In this document: positions 8,779-16,623 of the stretch, piece after piece
Numbering within the stretch: the first letter of the stretch is position 1
Layout: the number at the start of each line of letters is the position of its first letter
Assembly (NCBI GenBank): GCA_963754305.1
Contig: CAVWFR010000010.1
Location: 186,001-250,000, forward strand
Direction: 5' to 3'
DNA from: DATEDA01 sp963754305
Lineage (GTDB): Bacteria; Pseudomonadota; Gammaproteobacteria; Burkholderiales; SG8-39
Length of the DNA: 64,000 bases
Translations under genes and position numbers: made by a program
Notes under the pieces: model-generated
What the model was told of the DNA's origin: nothing
The model's database searches: none
The model's input: only the letters and a program-made list of their open reading frames with translations

Positions 8779-9522
8779 TCAGGTGCGCCGGCAGACCAGG
8801 AGGATCTCGTCCACGCCGTCGGTCGCGATCACGCCCCGGGCGAGCGCGAGCTGCTTCTGGAAGCGCAGGGCGAGCGGCATGAACACCCGGCCGTACCACC
8901 ACATTGCGCGCTCGCGTTGATGCTCGAGAAACCACATCCCGAGATCGAACAGGCGCGAGGGTTCCGGCTTCATCCCGAACGCCGCGCTGAGCTCGACCGC
9001 GAAGCCGTGCTCGGCGAGCTTGGCCAGCAGCCGCGCGGGCTCGTAGCGGCGGCGGTGCCCGACGAGGTCGTCGAACGGGGTCCAGCGGGAAGGATGGAGC
9101 GGCACCGAGAGCAGCAATGTCCCGCCGGGCGCTCCGACCCGCGCGAGCTCCGCCAGCGCGCCGTCCTCGTCGTCGACGTGCTCGACGATGTCGAGCGCAC
9201 ACACCAGCTCGAAAGCACGGTCCGGAAACGGCAGCGCGGTCACGAGACCGCGCACCGCTTTCGCGCCGCGCGCGCGGAGCTTGGCGACCGCGGGCGCACT
9301 CATGTCCACCACGAACGTGCCCTCGATCGGCAGCCGTGGCCGCAGGCCCGGACCCACCTCGAGCCGCGGACCCGAGCGGGCGACGAGCTTGGAGACGAGC
9401 GGCCAGGTGTTGAACCGGTCGGGCTCGACGATGCGCGTGTCGGTCCACATCGGATCGTAGAACCGGCGATTCGTCTCGCGCAGCGCGAGCTCCGTCGCGG
9501 TCTGCAGGTGGGCGGTGCTCAT
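8779..9522 (-). CDS. Class I SAM-dependent methyltransferase
   Basis: This 247-residue protein has the Rossmann methyltransferase core: motif I variant LEVGPGLRPRLP near residue 52, an acidic residue at the end of strand 2 (VVDMS), VCALDIVEHVDDED as motif II/III, and PGGTLLLSVPLHPSRW. The last 60 residues are helical and rich in Trp and Arg. The start is the ATG at 9522, which gives MSTAHLQTATE. It begins four bases after the NTF2-like gene ends on the same strand, so the two are probably co-transcribed. The acceptor substrate is unknown. Confidence 0.82.
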   Translation of the reverse strand: MSTAHLQTATELALRETNRRFYDPMWTDTRIVEPDRFNTWPLVSKLVARSGPRLEVGPGLRPRLPIEGTFVVDMSAPAVAKLRARGAKAVRGLVTALPFPDRAFELVCALDIVEHVDDEDGALAELARVGAPGGTLLLSVPLHPSRWTPFDDLVGHRRRYEPARLLAKLAEHGFAVELSAAFGMKPEPSRLFDLGMWFLEHQRERAMWWYGRVFMPLALRFQKQLALARGVIATDGVDEILLVCRRT

Positions 9523-9526
9523 CGGA

Positions 9527-9916
9527 CTAACTTCGCGCGTCAGCCGTGGCGAGCGGGCCGAAGAACCCGGTGATGCGCGCGAGCTTGCCGTCGCCGCCGA
9601 CCTCGGCGAAGTCGATCCCTTCGGGCAGCATCGCACCATCGGCCTGCACCACCCGCCAGGCGAAGCGGGCGACGCCGTGATGCGCATCGACCGCGCTCGT
9701 CCTGACGACCTTGGCGCCGGGCCGGCCCGCGAGAATGGCGGCGATCAGCGCGGACAGCTCGCTCCGCCCCGCAGCACGACCGCGCGGATCGGTGTAGGTC
9801 GCATCGTCGGCCCATACCTCCGCGAGGATCGCGTCCCGGCGGCCGGCGTCGGGCTCGCTCCACGCGGCGCAGTACGCGTCGATCAGGCGCTCCAGCGAAG
9901 CGGCGTCGCTTCGCAT
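9527..9916 (-). CDS. NTF2-like / SnoaL-type small protein
   Basis: This 129-residue protein matches the NTF2-like cone fold. A helical N-terminus (LIDAYCAAWSEPDAGRRDAIL) is followed by WADDATYTDPRG, a strand-rich middle, and a terminal GKLARITGFFG. Such proteins act as small-molecule isomerases, cyclases or hydrolases, or only bind ligands. No specific catalytic set can be assigned. It lies four bases upstream of the methyltransferase gene on the minus strand, so both may modify the same compound. Confidence 0.75.
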   Translation of the reverse strand: MRSDAASLERLIDAYCAAWSEPDAGRRDAILAEVWADDATYTDPRGRAAGRSELSALIAAILAGRPGAKVVRTSAVDAHHGVARFAWRVVQADGAMLPEGIDFAEVGGDGKLARITGFFGPLATADARS

Positions 9917-9975
9917 CGGGGTTTCGGATGACCGCCGAGAAAATCGAAGTCGCGTGTCAGTCGCCTCGCCCCGCG

Positions 9976-10830
9976 CTACTTGAACCGCACGCTAACCGTC
10001 GGATTCCCGGGCAAGCCCTCGTAGATCGCCTTGGCTCCGGTGCCGGGTTTGGTCGGGAGCAGCCGAGAGAACGAGCCGAGGCTGAGCAGGTCGCCTTTCT
10101 TCAGCGCGATCCCGCTGCCGTTCAGATCCTTGACGAGCCATAGCACGGCATTCAGGGGCTGCTCGAGGATGGCGCTGCCTTTGGCGGTATCCAGCTCCTT
10201 GCCGTCCTGGTCGACGAGCTTCACCGTCATGTTGCCGAGGGCGCTGACGAGCTCGGGCGTTGCCTTGACCTCGATCGGCTTGCCGAGCACGCCGAGCCGC
10301 GCGCCGACGTTCGAGTAGACGAGGCTCGGGCCGGTGATCTTGGACGGATCCTCGACCAGCAGGTCCGGCAGCTCGATGAACGGATAGATCCGCGAGATGT
10401 GCTGGAGCGCTTCGAGCGGCGTCTTGGCCTTGTTGATTCCGGCGTCCTTCACTTCCATGACGATGTCCGCCTCGAACACCGGACGCGCCCCGAACGCTGC
10501 GGGCACTTCCGCGCCGTCTTTAAGGAGCATCTTCTCGAACAGCGTCCCGCGCACCGGGCTCGCATGATTGAAGCGCTTCTGGACCGCCGGGTTGGTGAGC
10601 CCCGCCTTGTAACCGACGACCTTGCCGGCGTTCTGGCCGAGAAAAGCCGTGAACTTGTCTCGCCCGCAGAGCGCATCGGCCATGCTCATGTCCGCGGGCG
10701 GGTTCGGCACCGCCTGGCGATTGGCGTAGCGCGCCGTCATCAACGCAGTGTCGACATCGGACGGACATGCGGCGTGGACGTTGAGCGCGAGCGCGCCGAG
10801 TCCGGCGCCGAGCAGCAGCAGTGGTTTCAC
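9976..10830 (-). CDS. Exported 2-keto-4-pentenoate hydratase-like protein
   Basis: This 284-residue protein starts with a Sec signal peptide (MKPLLLLGAGLGALALNVHA, cleavage before ACPSD). The rest resembles the MhpD/oxalocrotonate-decarboxylase branch of the FAH superfamily: VGYKAGLTNPAVQKRF, SPVRGTLFE, an acidic FEADIVMEV, and SGIALKKGDLLSLGSFS near the end. Cytoplasmic relatives hydrate 2-hydroxypenta-2,4-dienoates after meta-cleavage of aromatics. A periplasmic location is unusual. Metal ligands cannot be confirmed by eye, so it may be a non-catalytic binding relative. AGGAGGAAGC precedes the ATG. No aromatic genes are adjacent. The catabolic cluster begins about 16 kb downstream. Confidence 0.78.
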   Translation of the reverse strand: MKPLLLLGAGLGALALNVHAACPSDVDTALMTARYANRQAVPNPPADMSMADALCGRDKFTAFLGQNAGKVVGYKAGLTNPAVQKRFNHASPVRGTLFEKMLLKDGAEVPAAFGARPVFEADIVMEVKDAGINKAKTPLEALQHISRIYPFIELPDLLVEDPSKITGPSLVYSNVGARLGVLGKPIEVKATPELVSALGNMTVKLVDQDGKELDTAKGSAILEQPLNAVLWLVKDLNGSGIALKKGDLLSLGSFSRLLPTKPGTGAKAIYEGLPGNPTVSVRFK

Positions 10831-10888
10831 GGGCTTCCTCCTCGTTGTTGTTGGACGGCGGGTATTCTGCGCTTCCGCTCACCGTCCG

Positions 10889-11482
10889 TCAGCGGTTGCC
10901 TCCCCCGGGCTTGCGGGCGAGGCAAGTCTTGAGATGCACCGCGCGCCATTGGTCGCGCAGGCCGAGGATGTCCGCTTCGTTCTCGCAGCGCTGGGTGCGG
11001 CTGCCGGGGTCGTTGGTGGTGCTCTCGAGTCGCGGTGCAAGCGGTTCTCGAGGAACGGCCTTGTCCTCGGGCGGCTCGATCTGCCCGTCGCCGAGCCTTT
11101 CGACTTCGATCCGCACCGTGAGCTGGCCGAAGCTGCCGATGCCCAGTTCCTCGGCCGCGCGCCGTGAAAGGTTGACGACCCTTCCGGGTCCGCCACCCCA
11201 GCGATCGTTGATCCGGACGGTCACCGCGCGGCCGCTGGCCGGATCGGTCACGCGGATGCGTGTGCCGAGCGGGAGTGTCCGGTGCGCCGCGGTCAGCCGG
11301 CTGCCGTCGTAGCGCTGCCCGCTCGCGGTAAGCTGGTCTTCGAGATCGGACGAGTAGACCGAGGCGATGCCGGTCTCGGCGGCGGGCACGGCGGTCGCCG
11401 GGCCTTGGGTCTGGGCGAACGCGGGCGTCACGCCATCGATGACCAATAACGCGGCGAGTACGCGCGCGAATCCAACTGCCAT
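10889..11482 (-). CDS. rlpA: RlpA-like double-psi beta-barrel protein
   Basis: This 197-residue exported protein has a signal peptide ending TPAFAQ (no lipobox Cys). A double-psi beta-barrel follows at about residues 35-115: GIASVYSS, TASGQRYD, TAAHRTLPLGTRIRVTD, RINDRWGGGPGRVVNLS. RlpA proteins cleave denuded glycan strands at septa. Here the SPOR domain is absent and the protein is not a lipoprotein, so septal targeting must differ or the protein may act elsewhere in the wall. The Asp in INDR is conserved. The C-terminal 80 residues are charged and not recognisable. GGGAGGCACC precedes the ATG. An upstream in-frame GTG would prepend an Arg/Cys-rich stretch and is unlikely. Confidence 0.8.
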   Translation of the reverse strand: MAVGFARVLAALLVIDGVTPAFAQTQGPATAVPAAETGIASVYSSDLEDQLTASGQRYDGSRLTAAHRTLPLGTRIRVTDPASGRAVTVRINDRWGGGPGRVVNLSRRAAEELGIGSFGQLTVRIEVERLGDGQIEPPEDKAVPREPLAPRLESTTNDPGSRTQRCENEADILGLRDQWRAVHLKTCLARKPGGGNR

Positions 11483-11664
11483 GGTGCCTCCCGGTGTGTC
11501 CTCGAGCAGCGACCGGCCCGAAGCAGCGGCGCGGCAGCGCCGTTGACCGTGCGTCGAATCGCGGGCCAGGACTCTCGGGGCAGCACATTGCACGCGGGGC
11601 GCACAGTATATACACGCATCACGCCTTCTGACGGGTTTGCGGTTCGTGTTCACAATCACGGCGC

Positions 11665-11865
11665 ATGCAGCGCTTCCTGATCATCGCCGGCCTCATCCTG
11701 CTCGCGCTCGGCCTGCTGTGGCCGATCCTGGCGAAGTTCGGGCTCGGACGGCTGCCCGGCGACATCCACATCGAGCGAGACGGGTTCAGCTTCTATTTCC
11801 CGATCACGACGGGACTTCTCGTGTCGATCGTTCTCTCGCTGATCCTTTGGTTCCTGCGGAAATGA
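11665..11865 (+). CDS. DUF2905 small membrane protein
   Basis: This 66-residue protein has two hydrophobic helices (about 4-24 and 47-63) separated by a short loop with GRLPGDIHIERDGFSFYFP, the hallmark of DUF2905. The function of the family is unknown and the protein is probably in the inner membrane. Length matches the family. It is transcribed divergently from rlpA and converges with the flavin monooxygenase gene, whose stop is six bases away. Confidence 0.9.
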   Translation: MQRFLIIAGLILLALGLLWPILAKFGLGRLPGDIHIERDGFSFYFPITTGLLVSIVLSLILWFLRK

Positions 11866-11871
11866 CGAAAG

Positions 11872-13680
11872 CTAGCGAGAATCGTCCAGAACTCCCAGAG
11901 TGCCCGGTAGCGCGCGAAGCGAAGGTAGCAAGCCGACCTCGCAGGCTTTTATCTGCAGCCCGAGATACTTGGAGTAGATGCGGCATTGGGCCAGACTGCC
12001 GGCGATGAACCAGAGGCCCGGCTGCGCGGTGCGCATGAACATGTTGCGCAATTCCTGTTCATCGCCGAATCCCCAGATGGGACCGACGCGGGCAGCGACA
12101 TCGTCGCCGAACAGCTTGCGGACCAGATATTCCTGGCCTTTGTAGCCGGTCGCCAGCACGATCAGATCCGCGGCAAGCGTATCGCCGCTGCGCATCCGCG
12201 CCCCCTCCGCGACGAACCCGGCTATATCGGAAAACTGCACCAATCCTATCTCACCATCAACGATCAAATCCGAACAGCCGACATTGAAGTAGTAGCCGCC
12301 GCCGCGGGTGAGGTACTTGAACTGCCAGCCCGTCCCGTCTTCGCCGAAGTCGAGCTTGAACCCCACGCGCTCCAATCCATCGAGCAGTTCCCGGTCCAGA
12401 TTCCTCGCTTGTTCGGTCAAGAGGATGTGGCTCTTCCTTGCCAGTGCCAGCGGGATGGACGTTGTGATGAGATCGCAATCCTCCAGCGGAGGGCCTTCGT
12501 CATACAACGAGTAGGCAAGTTGCGCGCTCGGCTCGATATTGACGATCAGGCTGGAATTGCGTTGAACGAGCGTGACCTTTGCGCCGCTCGAGTGCAGGTC
12601 CTGCGCGATATCGTGGCCGCTGTTGCCGGTGCCGATGACGAGGACCTTCTTGCCCTGCCATGCCTCGCCGTCGTCGTATTGGCTGGAGTGCAGAATCTTG
12701 CCGGCGAAGCTCCGTAGCGTCGGGATAGCCGGAAGGTTCGGAATGCCGCTGACTCCGGTCGCCATGACGACGTGTCGCGGACGAATTTCCCGCGCCGTGC
12801 CGTCCGCCCGGCGCAGCAGAACAGACCATCGTCCCGATCCTTCATCGTACGTGCCGCCCTCGAACTCGGTGGCCGTCCAGTAGTTGAGCTCCATGCTCTC
12901 CACGTAGGTCTCGAACCAGCCGGCAAGCTTGTCTTTGGGAATGTAGCTCGGCCAATTCGGCGGAAAAGGCATGTACGGAAGGTGGTTGACCTGCACCTGG
13001 TTGTGCAGGGTCAGCGCGTGATAGCGTTTGCGCCAGTTGTCACCGATGCGCTCTCCGCGATCCACGATCAGCGTGTCGAGCTGCAATTGAGTGAGGCGTG
13101 CGGCGATCGAAAGCCCGGCGTGCCCTCCGCCCACGACCAGCACGACCGGATCCCGCTCGACGTACTCGGCGGCGGATTTCCTGAGGTCGAGCCAGTTTGG
13201 GCCGCGAAAATCACGCGAATAGGACTCTCCCTTGGGGCGAGAGCTCCCGACTTGTTCCTCAAACCCCTTTATCTCGTCGAGCGCTGTAAGCAGCGTCCAC
13301 GCTTTGAGGGTCTCGCCATCATTGGCATCGGGGATCAACCGTAGAACGCCGCTGCCGCGGCCCGCGGCGGTCTCAAACCTGAAGATCGCCTCGATCGCGC
13401 TGGTGCCGGCGCGCGTGACATGGCGGGGCGCAGTCCGGTGGGGATCGATCCTGAAACCGGTCGGATTCGCCCGGCCGATATGCGCTTTCAGCTCTCCAAG
13501 AATCGCGTCCAAACCGTTGACCGTCCTGATGTCCCAGGTCAGGGCCAGCGCATCGCGCCAATGGCTAGCAGGATGAAACAGCGTCTTGAGCAGAACGTCG
13601 TCGGGCTCCGCAAGGGCCCGTTCGAACTGCGCTAGCCAATGGTCCGCAATCGTCGCGATGGTTTCTGTGCTAGCCAGCAT
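11872..13680 (-). CDS. Flavin-containing monooxygenase with NTF2-like N-terminus
   Basis: The 602-residue protein has an NTF2-like extension (about 1-150) fused to an FMO/Baeyer-Villiger-type core. The FAD motif VVGGGHAGLS is at about 182-191, an FMO fingerprint of the FxGxxxHSxxY kind (FAGKILHSSQYDDG) comes in the middle, and the NADPH motif VIGTGNSGHD follows. A late VLATGYKGQEYLV segment matches the C-terminal FMO motif. The likely reaction is NADPH-dependent oxygenation of N, S or a ketone. Several codons (CCG/ATT mix, more A/T at third positions) look less GC-rich than neighbours, which could indicate transfer. It stands alone, convergent with the DUF2905 gene. Confidence 0.88.
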   Translation of the reverse strand: MLASTETIATIADHWLAQFERALAEPDDVLLKTLFHPASHWRDALALTWDIRTVNGLDAILGELKAHIGRANPTGFRIDPHRTAPRHVTRAGTSAIEAIFRFETAAGRGSGVLRLIPDANDGETLKAWTLLTALDEIKGFEEQVGSSRPKGESYSRDFRGPNWLDLRKSAAEYVERDPVVLVVGGGHAGLSIAARLTQLQLDTLIVDRGERIGDNWRKRYHALTLHNQVQVNHLPYMPFPPNWPSYIPKDKLAGWFETYVESMELNYWTATEFEGGTYDEGSGRWSVLLRRADGTAREIRPRHVVMATGVSGIPNLPAIPTLRSFAGKILHSSQYDDGEAWQGKKVLVIGTGNSGHDIAQDLHSSGAKVTLVQRNSSLIVNIEPSAQLAYSLYDEGPPLEDCDLITTSIPLALARKSHILLTEQARNLDRELLDGLERVGFKLDFGEDGTGWQFKYLTRGGGYYFNVGCSDLIVDGEIGLVQFSDIAGFVAEGARMRSGDTLAADLIVLATGYKGQEYLVRKLFGDDVAARVGPIWGFGDEQELRNMFMRTAQPGLWFIAGSLAQCRIYSKYLGLQIKACEVGLLPSLRALPGTLGVLDDSR

Positions 13681-13875
13681 TCGCGATCTCGAGCTATCGA
13701 TCTGCGCCGCGCTTTGGGACTTCGTAACTTACGCGATTCTGAAGCCGCGTGGAGCGAACGGGTGATGAATCCGCGCTGCGACGATGCTAATCCAGGGCTA
13801 GACCCGCTGCTTCTTCACTGACGCCGAAACGACTCGGTCCACCGGCCCGCGAGGGGCCCCGCCTTCAGCACGGCA

Positions 13876-14631
13876 TCACGTGTCTCTCGCACCACGGACG
13901 CGTTCGAGCGCATTGAGAATCTGCTCATGTAGCTCACGCGCCCACGGTACCGTGTTCGCTTCCGGCGGGGAAAAGGCACCTCGGGCAGGTTCCCGCGGGG
14001 CGATGACCACCCGCACGTTCTCACGCCCGGTTCGAGCAACCAAGACGAACAGCTCTTGGATCACATCGTCGCCCATGGCAAGACACCCGATCGACCACGA
14101 ACCACCATGAATGAATATTTCGCCGCCGAGGTTGGTACGACCGTCCTTTCCGGCCTGTGCACGGTCGAACTCGTTCGGGTAGTCCAGTTCGAGCGACAAA
14201 TGAAAGCGACTGTTCGGATTCAAGCTGAGTACGCGATACACGCCCTCGGGAACCTGGCCGTCGCCCTCAAGGAGCTTGGGCCCGATTCGACCGCTAGCAC
14301 CGCGGACCGGGTAGGAGACAAGGCGTTGGAATGGCCCATCGTGGCCGCGCACCCACACCTCGAGGTTTCGCTCCATCTTTGTCGCGATGAGCGCAAGTTC
14401 CGTTGGCGGATAGTCGATCCCCTTGGTCGCGTGCAGCGGCGCGAGCTTCGCATCAACTTCGGTGCCATAGGTTGCGACGACATCATCGACGGTCCGGCGA
14501 CCAGCGATCTTGCGGTAGATCGGACCCACCCGAGGGGGGCCAGAGTGCCAAATGGCTATGCCGCCCGCGATCGTCGCGAGGCTGCCGGCGAGCAGGAGGG
14601 ATCGTCTACGGCGACGCATGACGTGTGGCAT
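13876..14631 (-). CDS. L,D-transpeptidase (YkuD/YafK type)
   Basis: This 251-residue protein has an Arg-rich N-terminus and one hydrophobic helix (LLLAGSLATIAGGIAIW), so it is exported or anchored. Residues about 85-215 form the YkuD catalytic domain, with H175 and S180-G182-C183 in the pattern HxxxxSxGCxxM (HGGSWSIGCLAMGD). C183 is the expected nucleophile. These enzymes form 3-3 cross-links in peptidoglycan or anchor or release proteins. YafK-type members, which this resembles in length and VPEGVYRV segment, are more often murein hydrolase-like. The start may instead be the ATG at 14619. It is isolated, with about 200 bases on each side showing nothing recognisable. Confidence 0.83.
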   Translation of the reverse strand: MPHVMRRRRRSLLLAGSLATIAGGIAIWHSGPPRVGPIYRKIAGRRTVDDVVATYGTEVDAKLAPLHATKGIDYPPTELALIATKMERNLEVWVRGHDGPFQRLVSYPVRGASGRIGPKLLEGDGQVPEGVYRVLSLNPNSRFHLSLELDYPNEFDRAQAGKDGRTNLGGEIFIHGGSWSIGCLAMGDDVIQELFVLVARTGRENVRVVIAPREPARGAFSPPEANTVPWARELHEQILNALERVRGARDT

Positions 14632-14833
14632 GAGCGGCGGACGCCGGTTGGCCGGTGACCGTCCGCCCGATGGAAGGATTAGGCCACGTGCCGCCGCGGC
14701 TGCGTAAGAACGCGAGCACGCTTTCGAACGTGGGAGGAATCACGTCGAGCGGGCGCTTCTCCATGTGCCAATCACTGATTCGTCCGGTTAGCGCCAGCAA
14801 TAGGAATCCGAATCGTCAGGCCGGGCGCGCAGG

Positions 14834-15451
14834 CTAGAGCGGCTTGATCTGCACCTTGCGCCACTTGATGGCGCCGCCGGGGTCGCCTTTGGGCGGGAGG
14901 GTTCCATATTGGAGTGCGATCGGTCCCTGCGCGAACTGGCTGTGCTCGACCTTGACGGTCTGGACGCCGTTCAGCACGACGATGAGCTGCGAGCCCATGG
15001 CCGTTATCTCGTAGAGATTCCACTTGCCGCCAGCCTTGGGCATCGACGATACCGGTGCGATATGGACGATGCCCCCCGTGCCGTACGTCGGATCGGGGCG
15101 CTGGTCGAATATATTGGCCTCGTAACAGCTCTTGTCGGTGATGACCTTTGGATCAGCACAGCGCATGTAGATGCCGCTGTTGGCGTTGTGAGCAGCCCAG
15201 AACTCGGCCCTTATCTGAAAGTCCTTGTACGAGTGCTTCGAGACCAGAAAGCCGCCCTTTCCGTTGTCAGCCACGATGGCACCGTCCTCCGCCCTCCAGT
15301 TCGCGTCGCCGACGCGGTTCCAGTTGTCCAACCCCGCGGTGCCGTCGATAAGCGTGGTCCACCCGGCGTCTGCGCCGGACATTTGTGCGCAGCCGAAAAC
15401 GGTGATCCCGATGACCAACAGCCCTATGGCGATGACAGACAGTCGTTTCAT
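14834..15451 (-). CDS. DUF1080 (3-keto-disaccharide hydrolase-like) lipoprotein
   Basis: This 205-residue protein starts with a membrane-export signal ending GITVFGCAQ, a lipobox-like site at Cys20, so it is probably a lipoprotein. The rest is a single DUF1080 concanavalin-like domain: GWTTLIDGTAGLDNWNRVGDANW, GGFLVSKHSYKDFQIRAEF, NSGIYMRCADP, and YGTLPPKGDPGGAIKWRKVQI at the end. Members hydrolyse 3-keto-glycosides or bind sugars at the cell surface. AAGGAGGAGG lies at good spacing before the ATG at 15451. It appears monocistronic. Confidence 0.88.
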   Translation of the reverse strand: MKRLSVIAIGLLVIGITVFGCAQMSGADAGWTTLIDGTAGLDNWNRVGDANWRAEDGAIVADNGKGGFLVSKHSYKDFQIRAEFWAAHNANSGIYMRCADPKVITDKSCYEANIFDQRPDPTYGTGGIVHIAPVSSMPKAGGKWNLYEITAMGSQLIVVLNGVQTVKVEHSQFAQGPIALQYGTLPPKGDPGGAIKWRKVQIKPL

Positions 15452-15828
15452 TTGCGGCCTCCTCCTTCGTTGAAACGGCATGAAACCGGTGAGAGTCAAT
15501 CCGGCTCTTCGCTCGCAGCCCCCGAACGCAGCGACCCCGGCCCAGCACAAGGCCTCGCGCCGTCAGGTGCAGCAGCATTTTGAGGGCGCATGCGCGAGAT
15601 AGGCAATGCCCCTTGGTCAAGCGGCCGCGTTTTTTGGGCCAATGCGACCCTCATGAGTCGCGAAGCAAGCATCCGCAACCCCCGCTTTTTTCCGTCGCAT
15701 GCCGCTCGAAGGCCAGTCGGTCGGTAAGCGCGATGTTGCAGAGCACTAGATCCGATCGTTCGCGAATGCACGCCTCGACCGCGCGGGGCATCCAGAGAGG
15801 CACGAGCTTCGCGGACGCGTGCGCGCCG
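15452..15828. other. Intergenic stretch with no recognisable gene
   Basis: These 377 bases separate two minus-strand genes. Short frames on both strands overlap each other and lack a ribosome site, family resemblance or third-position GC bias. The Shine-Dalgarno and presumably the promoter of the DUF1080 gene are at its left end. I see nothing else in it. Confidence 0.5.
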
Positions 15829-16620
15829 CTAAGCCACAAACCCGATCAGCGCGTCCAGCACCGCATCCGGCCGCTCGGCCAGCAGCGAGTGACCGGCTCC
15901 TTCCAGCGTAACGGTGCGGCTCCCGGCGATCGCCGCGCGCAGGTCCTTCGCATTCCGGGGCGGCGTCATGATATCGCGGCTGCCGAGCACGAAGAGCGTG
16001 GGGCACTTCACCTTCGCAGCCGACGCGGGACCATCGACGTAGTCCGCGCACGCCTTGAGACCGACGTGGAGCACCTGCGGCTTCGCGCGCTCGAGCAGGC
16101 GCAGGTAGGCGCCCGTCATCCACATCCCCGGCACGGTGTTGCCGCCGATCTGCGCTGCGCCGGAATGGCCCCAAATGTTGAGCATGTCGAATGCCGCAGG
16201 GCTGTCCTCATGCGCCGCGTCGAGCAGCACGGCGCCGACCGGCATCGGAGCGGACGTGCCGACGAGCGCGAGGGCCCGGACGCGGTCCGGATGCCGCGCC
16301 GCGCACTCGAGTGCGACCAGCGACCCCATGCTGTGTCCGACCAGTGCAGCTTGTGCAACGCCCGCGGCCTGTAGCGCGGCGTCGACCCAATCGGCCATCG
16401 TGCCAATCGTCGCCAGCGGCGCCCCCTGGGAGCGCCCATGCCCGGGCAGGTCGAACGCGAGCGCGTTGCAGCCGTGGTAGGCGAAGTAGCGACTCTGCAG
16501 CAGGAACGCGCTGTGATCGTTGGCTGCACCGTGCACGAACGCGACGCTCGGCAGGTTCGCGTCGAGTGCACGTCCGGCGGTGTACGCGTAAGCCCGCTTG
16601 CCGTCGACGACCAGTTCCAT
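15829..16620 (-). CDS. Alpha/beta-fold hydrolase
   Basis: This 263-residue cytoplasmic protein has the complete alpha/beta hydrolase set: oxyanion region FVHGAANDHSAF, LPGHGRSQG, the nucleophile elbow GHSMGS with Ser at about 97, an Asp in SRDIMTPP and the catalytic His in GAGHSLLAERPD. It resembles esterases and C-C hydrolases of the MhpC/proline-iminopeptidase class. The substrate is unknown. It starts three bases after the O-acetylhomoserine sulfhydrylase gene stops on the same strand, so the two are one operon. It is too short and lacks the lid pattern of homoserine acetyltransferase (MetX). Confidence 0.85.
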   Translation of the reverse strand: MELVVDGKRAYAYTAGRALDANLPSVAFVHGAANDHSAFLLQSRYFAYHGCNALAFDLPGHGRSQGAPLATIGTMADWVDAALQAAGVAQAALVGHSMGSLVALECAARHPDRVRALALVGTSAPMPVGAVLLDAAHEDSPAAFDMLNIWGHSGAAQIGGNTVPGMWMTGAYLRLLERAKPQVLHVGLKACADYVDGPASAAKVKCPTLFVLGSRDIMTPPRNAKDLRAAIAGSRTVTLEGAGHSLLAERPDAVLDALIGFVA

Positions 16621-16623
16621 GGC

